The notes: generated by a model not told the origin, from the sequence alone. Positions 26,477-34,701 are shown, numbered from the stretch's first letter. The stretch is DNA of 45,830 bases from Streptomyces sp. SID9727 (GCF_010550605.1 NZ_JAAGNI010000107.1:1-45830); one strand, 5' to 3'. Made by a program: numbers and translations.

Positions 26477-27565
26477 ATGATGATCCAGCGCCGACCCCGT
26501 ACCCTCGCCGTGGCCTGCGTCCTCGCCGCCACCGCCACGCTGGCCGTTTCCGGCTGCTCCAAGTCGGAAGGCTCGGACAACAACGCGAGCAGCGACAGCA
26601 GCCAGGCCGCGCAGGCGGCCAAGACCCCCGAGTCGTCGTCCGGTTCGGGCTGCTCGCTGCAGAGCTACGGCGCGCCGAAGCTCGACCTGAAGGACGCGGT
26701 GGTCGGCTTCTCCCAGTCGGAGAAGGAGGCCAACCCCTTCCGTATCGCCGAGACCCAGTCCATCAAGGACGAGGCGAAGAAGATCGGCGTCAAGAAGCTG
26801 CTCACCACCAACGCCCAGTCGCAGCTGTCCAAGCAGATCAGCGACATCCAGGACATGCTCGCCCAGGGCGCCCAGTTCCTCATCGTCGCCCCGCTGAACT
26901 CCGACGGCCTGGAGCCGGCCCTCAAGGCCGCCGCCGCCAAGAAGGTCCCGGTCCTCACCGTCGACCGCAAGCTCAACGCCGGCGCCTGCAAGGACTACGT
27001 GGCCTTCCTGGGCTCCGACTTCGTGGAGCAGGGCAAGCGCGCCGCCGACGCGATGATCAAGTCGACCGGCGGCAAGGGCAAGGTCGCCATCCTCCTCGGT
27101 TCGTCGGGCAACAACGTCACCACCGACCGCACCAAGGGCTTCGTGGACCAGCTCAAGGCCAAGGCCCCGGACATGGAGATCGTCGCCCAGCAGACCGGTG
27201 AGTTCGCCCGCGACAAGGGCCAGCAGGTCACCGAGCAGCTGATCCAGTCCAAGCCCGGCATCACCGCCATCTACGCGGAGAACGACGAGATGGGCCTCGG
27301 CGCCGTCACCGCCGTGAAGGCCGCCGGCAAGAAGCCCGGCAAGGACATCAAGATCGTCTCCGTCGACGGCACCCGCAACGCCGTCCAGGCCATCGTCAAC
27401 GGCGAGTACAACGCCGTCATCGAGTCCAACCCGCGCTTCGGCCCGCTGGCCTTCGCCACCGCCCAGAAGTTCTACGGCGGCGAGGAGATCCCGGAGAACG
27501 TCATCATCAGCGACCGCTCCTACGACGAGTCCAACGCCAAGTCCACGGTGGGCAACGCGTTCTGA
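26477..27565 (+). CDS. sugar-binding lipoprotein of furanose/ribose-type ABC transporter (YtfQ-like)
   Basis: A 362-aa periplasmic-binding-protein-like (PBP1, ribose family) lipoprotein. The signal ends in a VSGC lipobox with Cys27, then a Ser/Asn-rich linker, then the binding fold (VVGFSQSEKEANPFRIAETQS, VPVLTVDRKLN, IYAENDEMGLGAV, IVSVDGTRNA). The wording of the N-lobe resembles YtfQ, the galactofuranose binder. It should capture the released sugar on the outer membrane face. The ATG at 26477 has AAGGAG upstream and is followed at once by a second ATG. The gene is first in a four-gene operon with one ATPase and two permeases, the YtfQ-YtfR-YtfT-YjfF pattern. Confidence 0.88.
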   Translation: MMIQRRPRTLAVACVLAATATLAVSGCSKSEGSDNNASSDSSQAAQAAKTPESSSGSGCSLQSYGAPKLDLKDAVVGFSQSEKEANPFRIAETQSIKDEAKKIGVKKLLTTNAQSQLSKQISDIQDMLAQGAQFLIVAPLNSDGLEPALKAAAAKKVPVLTVDRKLNAGACKDYVAFLGSDFVEQGKRAADAMIKSTGGKGKVAILLGSSGNNVTTDRTKGFVDQLKAKAPDMEIVAQQTGEFARDKGQQVTEQLIQSKPGITAIYAENDEMGLGAVTAVKAAGKKPGKDIKIVSVDGTRNAVQAIVNGEYNAVIESNPRFGPLAFATAQKFYGGEEIPENVIISDRSYDESNAKSTVGNAF

Positions 27566-27609
27566 CCCCAGCCGGCCCCACCTGCCCGTACCGGCTCCGT
27601 CGGTTCACC

Positions 27610-27640
27610 GCCGCCGTGGCACCCCCCCCGTCACGGCGGC
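27610..27640 (+). terminator. attenuator-like hairpin between binding protein and ATPase
   Basis: A 9-bp stem (27610-27618 with 27632-27640) and a 13-nt loop holding a C-run lie in the 119-bp gap after the binding-protein gene. Such hairpins often stabilise the binding-protein transcript or partly terminate it, giving more binding protein than membrane components. Confidence 0.5.
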
Positions 27641-27684
27641 CACCGGGCCCCCATCCTTGGAAGAGCGGAAGGCCAAGACCAGCC

Positions 27685-29340
27685 ATGGCACCACCCGAAG
27701 CAGTACCGCAGCCGCCGGAGCCGGCCGCCGATGTGCGGGAGAGGAGCGCGTCCGGAACGGCCCTCGCGGACGAGCCCGGCGCGGCACCGGCCGTCCTGGA
27801 GGCCCGCTCGGTCAGCAAGCGGTTCCCGGGCGTCGTCGCCCTCGACGGCGTCTCCTTCTCCCTGCGCGCCGGCGAGACCCACGCCCTGGTGGGGGAGAAC
27901 GGAGCCGGCAAGTCCACCCTCATCAAGGTGCTGACCGGCGTCTACCGGCCCGACGAGGGCGAACTGCGGCTGGCCGGCCGACCGATCGCGTTCGCCCGGC
28001 CGTTCGAGGCGCAGGAGGCCGGCATCTCCACGATCTACCAGGAGGTGAACCTCGTCCCGCTGATGAGCGTGGCGCGCAACATCTTCCTCGGCCGCGAGCC
28101 CAAGAACCGCTTCGGCCTGATCGACTTCCCCCGGATGCACCGCGAGGCGAGCGAACTGCTCGACGGCTTCGGCGTCCGCGTCGACCCGAAGCGCCCCCTG
28201 CACACCCTGGGCATCGGCACCCAGCAGATGGTCGCGATGGCCCGCGCCGTCTCGGTGAACGCCCAGGTCGTCATCATGGACGAACCCACCTCCTCGCTGG
28301 AGCCCCGCGAGGTCGAGACCCTCTTCCGGGTCATCGAGGACCTCCGCGGACGCGGGATCGCCGTCCTCTACGTCAGCCACCGCATGGACGAGCTGTACCG
28401 GATCTGCGACCGGGTCACCGTCCTGCGCGACGGCCACCACATCCACACCGGCGACCTCGCCGACCTCGACCGGATGCAGCTCGTCTCGATGATGCTCGGC
28501 CGCGACATGGCCGAGGTGCGCCGCGAAGGGCTCACCAGCTTCGGCTCCGAGGGCCACGAGGCCGCACGCACCCCCGTCCTCACCGCCACCGGCCTCTCCC
28601 GCGCCCACCAGCTGCACGACATCTCCCTCGACCTGTACGCGGGTGAGGTCCTGGGTCTCGGCGGCCTCCTCGGCTCCGGCCGCAGCGAGACCGCGAAGGC
28701 CGTCGCCGGAGCGCTCTCACTGGACTCCGGAGAGGTGAGCATCGCCGGACGCACCCTGCGCCGCCTCACCTCCGCCGGCGCCATCCGGGCCGGGATCAGC
28801 CTGCTGCCCGAGGACCGCAAGGCCGAGGGCATCGTGCCCGGGCTCTCGGTCCGCGAGAACATCGTGCTGGCCGCGATGCCCCGGCTCTCCCGCGCCGGCA
28901 TCGTCTCCCGCGCCAAGCAGGACCGCATAGTCGACATCTTCATGAAGCGACTCAGGATCAAGGCGGCGAGCCCCGAGCAGAAGGTCGGCGAGCTCTCCGG
29001 CGGCAACCAGCAGAAGGTGCTGCTGGCCCGCTGGCTCTGCCTGGAACCCAAGGTCCTGCTGCTCGACGAACCCACCCGGGGCATCGACGTCGGCGCCAAG
29101 GCCGAGGTCCAGAGCCTCATCGACGACCTCGCCCGCGAGGGCCTGGCCGTCCTGCTCATCTCCTCCGACATCGAGGAACTGATCGAGGGCGCCGACCGGA
29201 TCGTCGTCCTGCGGGGCGGCGCGGTCGCGGGCGAACTGGCGGGCGACGAGGTGGCGGAGAGCCATCTGCTCGAAGTGCTCGCCGACCACTCACCGGCAGC
29301 CGCGGACAAGGCGCCGGCCGCGAAGGAGGACCCCCGATGA
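27685..29340 (+). CDS. sugar ABC transporter ATPase, two fused NBDs (YtfR/RbsA-like)
   Basis: A 551-aa cytoplasmic ATPase with two nucleotide-binding domains. The first has Walker A GENGAGKST at about 70-78 and Walker B VVIMDEPTSSLEP, with the weakened signature LGIGTQQM usual in this family. The second has the degenerate Walker A GLLGSGRSETA and an intact signature LSGGNQQK with VLLLDEPTRGID. This layout is characteristic of monosaccharide CUT2 transporters. The ATG at 27685 was chosen; the frame extends to 27616 across the upstream hairpin. The first 35 residues are a poorly conserved Pro/Ala-rich extension. Its stop overlaps the next start (ATGA). Confidence 0.92.
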   Translation: MAPPEAVPQPPEPAADVRERSASGTALADEPGAAPAVLEARSVSKRFPGVVALDGVSFSLRAGETHALVGENGAGKSTLIKVLTGVYRPDEGELRLAGRPIAFARPFEAQEAGISTIYQEVNLVPLMSVARNIFLGREPKNRFGLIDFPRMHREASELLDGFGVRVDPKRPLHTLGIGTQQMVAMARAVSVNAQVVIMDEPTSSLEPREVETLFRVIEDLRGRGIAVLYVSHRMDELYRICDRVTVLRDGHHIHTGDLADLDRMQLVSMMLGRDMAEVRREGLTSFGSEGHEAARTPVLTATGLSRAHQLHDISLDLYAGEVLGLGGLLGSGRSETAKAVAGALSLDSGEVSIAGRTLRRLTSAGAIRAGISLLPEDRKAEGIVPGLSVRENIVLAAMPRLSRAGIVSRAKQDRIVDIFMKRLRIKAASPEQKVGELSGGNQQKVLLARWLCLEPKVLLLDEPTRGIDVGAKAEVQSLIDDLAREGLAVLLISSDIEELIEGADRIVVLRGGAVAGELAGDEVAESHLLEVLADHSPAAADKAPAAKEDPR

Positions 29341-30311
29341 CCCAGGCCGCAGTCACCACCCCCGCAGCCCGGCCGCTCGCCCGGCTGCGCGACCCCGCCT
29401 GGTACCAGGAGTACGGCGTCTACCTCGCCGTCGCGGTCGTCCTCGTCTTCAACGCCGTGTTCACCGAGCACTTCATGACGGTGGACAACCTGCGCACCCA
29501 GCTCGTCCAGGTCGCCCCGATCGTCATCGTCGCCCTCGGCATGGCGCTCGTCATCGGCACCGAGGGCGTCGACCTCTCCGTCGGCTCGACCATGGCCCTG
29601 GCCGCCGCGCTGCTGCCGCTCTACCTCGGCTACGGACTGGTCCCCGCACTCGTCATGGCGCTGCTGGCCGGCGCCCTCGTCGGAGCGGTCAACGGCACCC
29701 TGGTCTCGCTCGTCGGCCTCCAGCCGATCGTCGCCACGCTCGCCCTGTTCGTCGGCGGCCGGGGCCTCGCCCTGGTCATGGCGGACAGCCAGCTCAAGCA
29801 GATCGTCAACCCCGACCTGCTCTCCCTGGGCACCGGCTCCTTCCTCGGCATCCCGCTGGTCGTCCTCATCGCCGGTGTCCTCGCCGTCGCCGTGGCCTTC
29901 CTGGTCACCCGGACCACCTTCGGGCGCCAGGTCGTCGCCATCGGCGGCAACCGCTCCGCCGCCGCCCTGGCCGGACTGCCCGTACGGCGGGTCCTCATCG
30001 GTGTGTACGTGCTCTGCGGGGTGCTCGCCGCCCTCGCGGGAGTCCTGGCCACCGCCCGGCTCACCGCCAGCGACCCCTCCTCGCTCGGCACCCTCATGGA
30101 ACTCTCCGCCATCACGGCGGTCGTGGTGGGCGGGACCCCGCTCAACGGCGGCTCCATCCGGGTCCTCGGCACCGTCGCCGGCGCCCTGCTGATGCAGCTC
30201 CTTCGGGCCACCCTCATCAAGCACGACCTGCCCGACTCCACCGCACAGATCGCCCAGGCGGCCATCATCATCGCCGCCGTCTACGTCGCCCGGGAGCGTC
30301 GGTCCCGATGA
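29337..30311 (+). CDS. CUT2 sugar ABC permease 1 (YtfT-like)
   Basis: A 324-aa permease of the branched RbsC/AraH type with about eight to ten hydrophobic helices. Family landmarks are VALGMALVIGTEGVDLSVGSTMAL, GAVNGTLVSLVGLQPIVATLA and TAVVVGGTPLNGGSIRVLGTVAGALLM. It starts by ATGA overlap with the ATPase stop and ends by ATGA overlap with the second permease, so the three are translationally coupled. Two different permeases rather than one suggest a heterodimer, as in the galactofuranose system. Confidence 0.92.
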   Translation: MTQAAVTTPAARPLARLRDPAWYQEYGVYLAVAVVLVFNAVFTEHFMTVDNLRTQLVQVAPIVIVALGMALVIGTEGVDLSVGSTMALAAALLPLYLGYGLVPALVMALLAGALVGAVNGTLVSLVGLQPIVATLALFVGGRGLALVMADSQLKQIVNPDLLSLGTGSFLGIPLVVLIAGVLAVAVAFLVTRTTFGRQVVAIGGNRSAAALAGLPVRRVLIGVYVLCGVLAALAGVLATARLTASDPSSLGTLMELSAITAVVVGGTPLNGGSIRVLGTVAGALLMQLLRATLIKHDLPDSTAQIAQAAIIIAAVYVARERRSR

Positions 30312-31372
30312 ACGAAACCTCACCTGCCCCGGCGGCCCCCGCCCCGGCCCCGCGCAAGACCCCCGCCGCCTCCGGCGCCACCCCGCCGGCGCCCGGTCCC
30401 GCGGCATCGCGGACGACCGGCCGGCGGATCGCCGAACTCCTGCAACGCCAGGGCGTCCTGGTCGTCTTCCTGGCGGTCGTGATCGTCGCGTCCTCCATCT
30501 ACCCGACCACGTTCTCCACCCTGGACAACGCCCGCGGAGTGACCGTCCAGGCATCGTTCCTGGCCGTCGTCGCGCTCGGGATGACCATGGTCATCATCAC
30601 CGGCGGCATCGACCTCTCCGTCGGGTCGGTCTTCGCCCTGGGCGGGGTGCTCGCCGCCTGGGCCTCGCAATGGGGCGTCCTGCCCGCCCTGCTGGTCCCG
30701 CTGGTGGTGTGCGGTGCGATCGGCCTGCTCAACGGCTTCCTCGTGGCCCGCGCCGGAATGGCCCCGTTCATCGTCACGCTCGCCACCCTCCTGGGGGCGC
30801 GCGGACTGCTCCTCGCCCTCACCGACGAGGGCGCCACCACCTACCTGGTGCCCAAGGACTCCGCCTTCGCCGAACTCGGCCAGGGTGCCGTCTGGGGCTT
30901 CGGCTACCCGATCTTCATCGCCCTCGCGCTGTTCGGCCTCGGCGGACTCCTCCTCCAGCGCACCTCGTTCGGGCAGTCGATCTTCGCCGTCGGCGGCAGC
31001 AGCGACGCCGCCACGCTGATGGGCCTGCCCGTCGCCCGTACGAAGATGCTCGTCTACACGCTCAGCGGGCTGCTGGCCGGGCTGGCCGGCGCGCTCAACG
31101 CCGCCCGGCTCTCCTCCGGAGTCACCATCGTGGGCGTGGGCATGGAGCTCGACGCGATCTCCGCCGTCGTCATCGGCGGCACCCTCCTCATCGGCGGCGC
31201 CGGCTCCATCAGCGGGACGCTCTGGGGCGTCCTGCTCCTTCAGGTCATCCAGAACCTGATCAACCAGATCGGCTCGTTGAACTCCTCGTACCAGTCGGTC
31301 GTCAGCGGCGGTTTCCTTATCGTTGTCGTCGTGGCCCAGCGCTATCTGGCGCGCAGCCGCAGAACCACCTGA
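30308..31372 (+). CDS. CUT2 sugar ABC permease 2 (YjfF-like)
   Basis: A 354-aa permease with a Pro/Ala-rich cytoplasmic N-terminus of about 35 residues and the same family landmarks (VALGMTMVIITGGIDLSVGSVFAL, NGFLVARAGMAPFIVTLATL, AVVIGGTLLIGGAGSISGTLWGVLL). It ends the transporter operon. The next gene, a LacI regulator, begins 109 bp later in the same direction and could be read through, since no clear terminator lies between. Confidence 0.92.
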   Translation: MNETSPAPAAPAPAPRKTPAASGATPPAPGPAASRTTGRRIAELLQRQGVLVVFLAVVIVASSIYPTTFSTLDNARGVTVQASFLAVVALGMTMVIITGGIDLSVGSVFALGGVLAAWASQWGVLPALLVPLVVCGAIGLLNGFLVARAGMAPFIVTLATLLGARGLLLALTDEGATTYLVPKDSAFAELGQGAVWGFGYPIFIALALFGLGGLLLQRTSFGQSIFAVGGSSDAATLMGLPVARTKMLVYTLSGLLAGLAGALNAARLSSGVTIVGVGMELDAISAVVIGGTLLIGGAGSISGTLWGVLLLQVIQNLINQIGSLNSSYQSVVSGGFLIVVVVAQRYLARSRRTT

Positions 31373-31481
31373 ACCGGTGCCGGGGCCCCGCGGCCCCGGC
31401 ACCGTTCGAGCCGATCGAGCCGAACCGGCGGGAGCCGGGCCACCGCGCCTCACCGCGCGACAAGTCGATTCAGGGAGTGCC

Positions 31482-32516
31482 GTGGGCGTCAGCCTCAAGG
31501 ACGTTGCGCAACGGGCGGGCGTGTCCATCAAGACCGTGTCGAACGTGGTGAACAACTATCAGCACGTCACACCGAAGATGCGCGCCAGGGTGCAGCAGGC
31601 CATCGACGAGCTCGGCTACCGGCCGAACCTGACCGCTCGTCATCTGCGCAAGGGCCGCACCGGGATCATCGCGCTCGCCGTCCCCGAGTTCGGCAACCCG
31701 TACTTCGCGGAGCTGGCGGGCGCGGTGGTCGACGCCGCCGCCCGGCACGACTACACCGTGCTGGTCGACCACACCGGCGGGCTGCGCGAGAAGGAACTCC
31801 TGGTCAGCCAGGGATTCCGGTCCCACGTCATCGACGGGCTCATCCTCAGCCCGATCCACCTGGAGACCGAGGACCTGATGGCGCGCACCGAGACCGCGCC
31901 GCTGGTCCTGCTCGGCGAGCGCGAGTACGAGGCCCCGTACGACCACATCGCCATCGACAACGTCGCGGCGGCCCGCGAGGCCGTACGCCACCTCATCGAG
32001 CTGGGCCACCGCCGCATCGCCTTCCTCGGCTCCCGTACCGGCCGCGAACGCCAGCCCGCCCACCTCCGGCTGCGCGGCTGGCGCGAGGAGCTGGCCGCCG
32101 CCTCCATCGAGCCCGACGAGGCGCTGGTCGTCGTCACCGACGGGTACGGCCGCGAGGACGGGGCCTCGGCCATGGCCGCGCTGCTGGACCGCGGCGAGCG
32201 GCCCGACGCCGTCTTCGCGTACAACGACCTCATCGCCATCGGCGCCATGCGCACCCTCACCGCGCGCGGCCTGCGCATCCCCGAGGACGTCGCCGTCGTC
32301 GGGTTCGACGACATCGAGGAAAGCCTCTACGGCGCGACCACGCTCACCACCGTGGCGCCCGACAAGGAGGCCATCGCCCGGCTCGCCGTCGACAGCCTGG
32401 TCGAGCGCCTCTCCGGCGAACCGGTGGCGGAGCCCAGGCGGCCCCGGCCCGGCTACCGGCTCGTCGTCCGCGAATCCACCGCCCCCCGGCCCGCCGCCGG
32501 CCGGGCCGCGTCCTAG
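31482..32516 (+). CDS. LacI-family regulator, probable furanose-locus repressor
   Basis: 344 aa with an N-terminal helix-turn-helix (SLKDVAQRAGVSIKTVSNVVNN) and hinge YRPNLTARHLRKGRTGIIAL. The sensor domain contains the same VDHTGG, DGLILSPIHL, IDNVAAAREAVRHLIELGHRRIAFLG and VGFDDIEESLY blocks as the regulator at 19065. The GTG at 31482 was chosen (AGGGAG just upstream); the frame runs back into the permease gene. No AACGTT palindrome is visible in its own upstream gap, so it may be transcribed with the transporter and act on the two operators at 26114 and 26282. The TAG stop lies at the very edge of the inverted-repeat element that follows. Confidence 0.88.
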   Translation: MGVSLKDVAQRAGVSIKTVSNVVNNYQHVTPKMRARVQQAIDELGYRPNLTARHLRKGRTGIIALAVPEFGNPYFAELAGAVVDAAARHDYTVLVDHTGGLREKELLVSQGFRSHVIDGLILSPIHLETEDLMARTETAPLVLLGEREYEAPYDHIAIDNVAAAREAVRHLIELGHRRIAFLGSRTGRERQPAHLRLRGWREELAAASIEPDEALVVVTDGYGREDGASAMAALLDRGERPDAVFAYNDLIAIGAMRTLTARGLRIPEDVAVVGFDDIEESLYGATTLTTVAPDKEAIARLAVDSLVERLSGEPVAEPRRPRPGYRLVVRESTAPRPAAGRAAS

Positions 32517-32695
32517 GGCGTGTTTCGAAAGTCCCGCCTGTCCGGCGACGCCTGGCACGCACGCTCGCCGCGTTGTCGGGATCACCCCGATACGCCCAGT
32601 ATCGGGGCGACCCTCCGCCTTGCGATCGCACGCACCAGACGCCGCCGGACCCGCCCTCCGGGCGGACGGCGCTACTTTCGAAACACGCCCCAGGA
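32511..32695. repeat. MITE-like structured inverted-repeat element
   Basis: The terminal inverted repeats GGGCGTGTTTCGAAAGT (32516-32532) and its exact complement (32674-32690) match over 17 bp. With one mismatch they extend to 22 bp (32511-32532 and 32674-32695). Nested arms 32540-32568 and 32622-32650 pair at 22 of 29 positions. A central hairpin, CCCCGATAC-GCCCA-GTATCGGGG, is at 32585-32607, and a side hairpin is at 32651-32665. There is no coding capacity. Six of seven nested-arm mismatches become G-U wobbles if the minus strand is transcribed. From memory, similar dispersed elements occur in many Streptomyces genomes; I cannot name this one. It lies between the LacI stop codon and the epimerase gene. 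Confidence 0.8.
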
Positions 32696-32766
32696 CAGCC
32701 CCTGGGCCGGGTCCGGAACGTTCCGTCCGGCCCCTCCGGCCTTCCGATCGCCCCCAAGGATCATCG

Positions 32767-33846
32767 ATGCCTCGCCCCACCGTGCACAGCAAACCGTTCG
32801 GCGCCCACGGGCCCACGGACGTCGACATCTGGACGCTCGACTCCGGTACCGGAGTCCGGGCCGAGATCCTCACCTACGGTGGCGTCCTGCACCGGCTCAC
32901 CGTGCCCGACTCCGCCGGCACCCCGGCCTCCGTCGTCCGCTCGCTGCCCGCCCTCGACGACTACACGGGCAAGAACCCGTTCTTCGGTGCCCTCGTCGGC
33001 CGTTACGCCAACCGCATCGCGCACGGCAGGTTCACGCTCGACGGCGCGGAGCACCAGGTCCCCGCCACCGACCGGGGCCACGCCCTGCACGGCGGGCCGG
33101 ACGGCTTCCACACCCGGATCTGGCAGGCCGAGGGCACCGCCACGGAGGAGGCGGCCGTCCTGCGGCTCGCGCTGCGCAGCCCCGACGGCGACATGGGCTT
33201 CCCCGGGACGCTGGACGTCACCGTGACGTACACCCTCGACGCCGCCGGCACCCTCGCCCTCGACTACGCGGCCACCACCGACCGCGCCACCGTCGTCAAC
33301 CTCACCAACCACGCGTACTTCGACCTCACCGGCCGGGGCGACATCCTCGGGCACACCCTCCAGGTGGACGCGGGGCACTACCTCCCCGTGGACGAGGAGG
33401 GCATCCCCGAGGGCCCCGCCGCGCCCGTCGCCGCCACCCCGTTCGACCTGACCGAGCCGCAGACCCTCGGGGACCGGATCGCGCTGCCGCACGAACAGCT
33501 GCGCCGGGCCGGCGGGTTCGACCACTGCTGGGTCCTCGACGGCGCGCAAGCACCGGCGGCTCCCCGCCGCGCCGCCCGCCTCACGGCACCCGACGGCGGG
33601 CGCGTCATGGAGGTGTGGACCACCGAACCGGGCATCCAGGTCTACACCGCCAACCAGTTGGACGGCACCCTGGCCGACCCCGGCGGCGGCCACCACGAGC
33701 GCCACAGCGCCGTCTGCCTGGAGACCCAGCACCTCCCCGACTCGCCCAACCGCCCCGACCTGCCGGCCACCGTCCTGCGCCCGGGCGAACACTTCCGCAG
33801 CCGCACCGAGTACCGCTTCCCGCACCTGGCGGCCCGCAGGGCGTGA
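32767..33846 (+). CDS. galM: aldose 1-epimerase (galactose mutarotase family)
   Basis: A 359-aa cytoplasmic mutarotase that interconverts alpha and beta anomers of a free sugar. Family motifs are GRYANRIAHGRF, HALHGGPDGFH (catalytic His region), NLTNHAYFDL (second His) and the general-base Glu in CLETQHLPDSPN near the C-terminus. Length is typical. The ATG at 32767 has AAGGA seven bases upstream; the frame extends into the inverted-repeat element and was trimmed. Its place after the transporter and regulator suits conversion of an imported sugar into the anomer used by catabolic enzymes. The real sugar (arabinose, galactose or xylose) cannot be decided from the sequence. Confidence 0.92.
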   Translation: MPRPTVHSKPFGAHGPTDVDIWTLDSGTGVRAEILTYGGVLHRLTVPDSAGTPASVVRSLPALDDYTGKNPFFGALVGRYANRIAHGRFTLDGAEHQVPATDRGHALHGGPDGFHTRIWQAEGTATEEAAVLRLALRSPDGDMGFPGTLDVTVTYTLDAAGTLALDYAATTDRATVVNLTNHAYFDLTGRGDILGHTLQVDAGHYLPVDEEGIPEGPAAPVAATPFDLTEPQTLGDRIALPHEQLRRAGGFDHCWVLDGAQAPAAPRRAARLTAPDGGRVMEVWTTEPGIQVYTANQLDGTLADPGGGHHERHSAVCLETQHLPDSPNRPDLPATVLRPGEHFRSRTEYRFPHLAARRA

Positions 33847-33883
33847 GTCCGTACCGGCCGGGCTCCCGTCCCGCACGGCGAAT

Positions 33884-33899
33884 TACGATGAGCCTCGTA
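33884..33899. promoter_or_regulatory. TACGA-N6-TCGTA inverted repeat, arsR operator
   Basis: The same arms and spacing as the repeat at 14293-14308 in front of the OYE gene. It ends 26 bp before the chosen arsR ATG and includes a TACGAT -10-like hexamer, fitting autorepression. Confidence 0.6.
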
Positions 33900-33925
33900 G
33901 TATGGGAGCCCCGGACGGAGCGACG

Positions 33926-34309
33926 ATGCGGAGAGCGACCGTGACCCCTGCCAGCACCACCGCCCCGGCAGCGGGCGCGCGCGCCCTGGCCCACCCCGCC
34001 CGTGAGGAGATCCGGCTCGAAGCGGTCCTGCACGCCCTCTCGGACCCGGTGCGGCTGTGCGTCGTCAGGGAACTGGCCGCCGCCGAGGACGAGCTCACCT
34101 GCTCCTGCTTCGACCTGCCGGTCACCAAGTCCACCTCCACGCACCACTTCCGGGTGCTGCGCGAGAGCGGCATCGTCCGGCAGACCTACCGGGGCACCGC
34201 CAAGATGAACGGGCTGCGCAGGGACGACCTCGACGCGCTGTTCCCCGGGCTGCTCGACCGCGTCCTCGAAGCGGCGGCCTGCCAGGCGGTGCGCCTCGGC
34301 GAGGGCTGA
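33926..34309 (+). CDS. ArsR-family winged-helix regulator with CxC motif
   Basis: A 127-aa ArsR/SmtB repressor. It has the LSDPVRLCVVREL helix, then ELTCSCFDLPVTKSTSTHHFRVLRESGIV covering the DNA-recognition helix, and the beta wing VRQTYRGTAKMNGL. Cys59 and Cys61 in TCSC lie where ArsR/CadC proteins carry their ELCVCDL metal(loid)-binding Cys pair, so it may sense a metal(loid) or a thiol-reactive electrophile. The ATG at 33926 (GGAG upstream) was preferred over the ATG at 33902, which nearly touches the operator; GTG 33941 is a possible alternative. Its operator is duplicated at the OYE promoter, which suggests that gene is a target. Confidence 0.85.
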   Translation: MRRATVTPASTTAPAAGARALAHPAREEIRLEAVLHALSDPVRLCVVRELAAAEDELTCSCFDLPVTKSTSTHHFRVLRESGIVRQTYRGTAKMNGLRRDDLDALFPGLLDRVLEAAACQAVRLGEG

Positions 34310-34451
34310 GGGCGGCCGGCCTCGTCACCGTGCGGACCGGCAGCGTGGCGGATCGTAGTACTTCATTGACCGATCAGCCCTGACGGGACATGCTGTACCC
34401 CCGCCACGGACCGGTTCCGGCGACGCAGGGGATCGCCGGAGCCGGGACGTC

Positions 34452-34631
34452 TCAGAACGCGGGCCTCTCGCCGCCCCCGGTCGCGGCGGCCCACTCGACC
34501 AGCAGGCTCTGGTACTGCTCCTCGTCCTCCGGGGACAGATGGCCGCCCGAACGCCGCCACAGGTCGCGAATGTCTTCATTCACCACCGCTGCGGGGCGTA
34601 CGGAGTCGGACGGGCAGGGAGTCGGGCACAT
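34452..34631 (-). CDS. small conserved actinobacterial protein (59 aa)
   Basis: Starts MCPTPCPSDSVRPAAVVNEDIRDLW and continues into a predicted helical segment (SPEDEEQYQSLLVEWAAA). The N-terminal MCPTP and the VNE-IR-LW and EW-AA words are a pattern I recall from short hypothetical proteins common in Streptomyces. No function is known to me. It has two Cys, no membrane segment and high charge, so it is probably cytoplasmic. The ATG at 34631 has GGGGA upstream. It lies 70 bp downstream of the HAD gene on the same strand and converges with arsR. Confidence 0.72.
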   Translation of the reverse strand: MCPTPCPSDSVRPAAVVNEDIRDLWRRSGGHLSPEDEEQYQSLLVEWAAATGGGERPAF

Positions 34632-34701
34632 GTTCCCCAGGCTAAGGCCATGATGTGACGATCCGACCCATTGCGCGTCAGGGACATCTCTCACATGTGT
34701 C

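Noticed and set aside
31501..31512. CGTTGCGCAACG palindrome as a LacI operator
   Set aside because: It lies inside the LacI coding sequence over the helix-turn-helix codons and is best explained by the encoded residues; it also lacks the AACGTT core.
34345..34378. TCGTAGTAC and TTGACC sequences after arsR as a promoter or operator
   Set aside because: Only a half-site of the ArsR repeat is present and no plus-strand gene follows; it lies between convergent genes.
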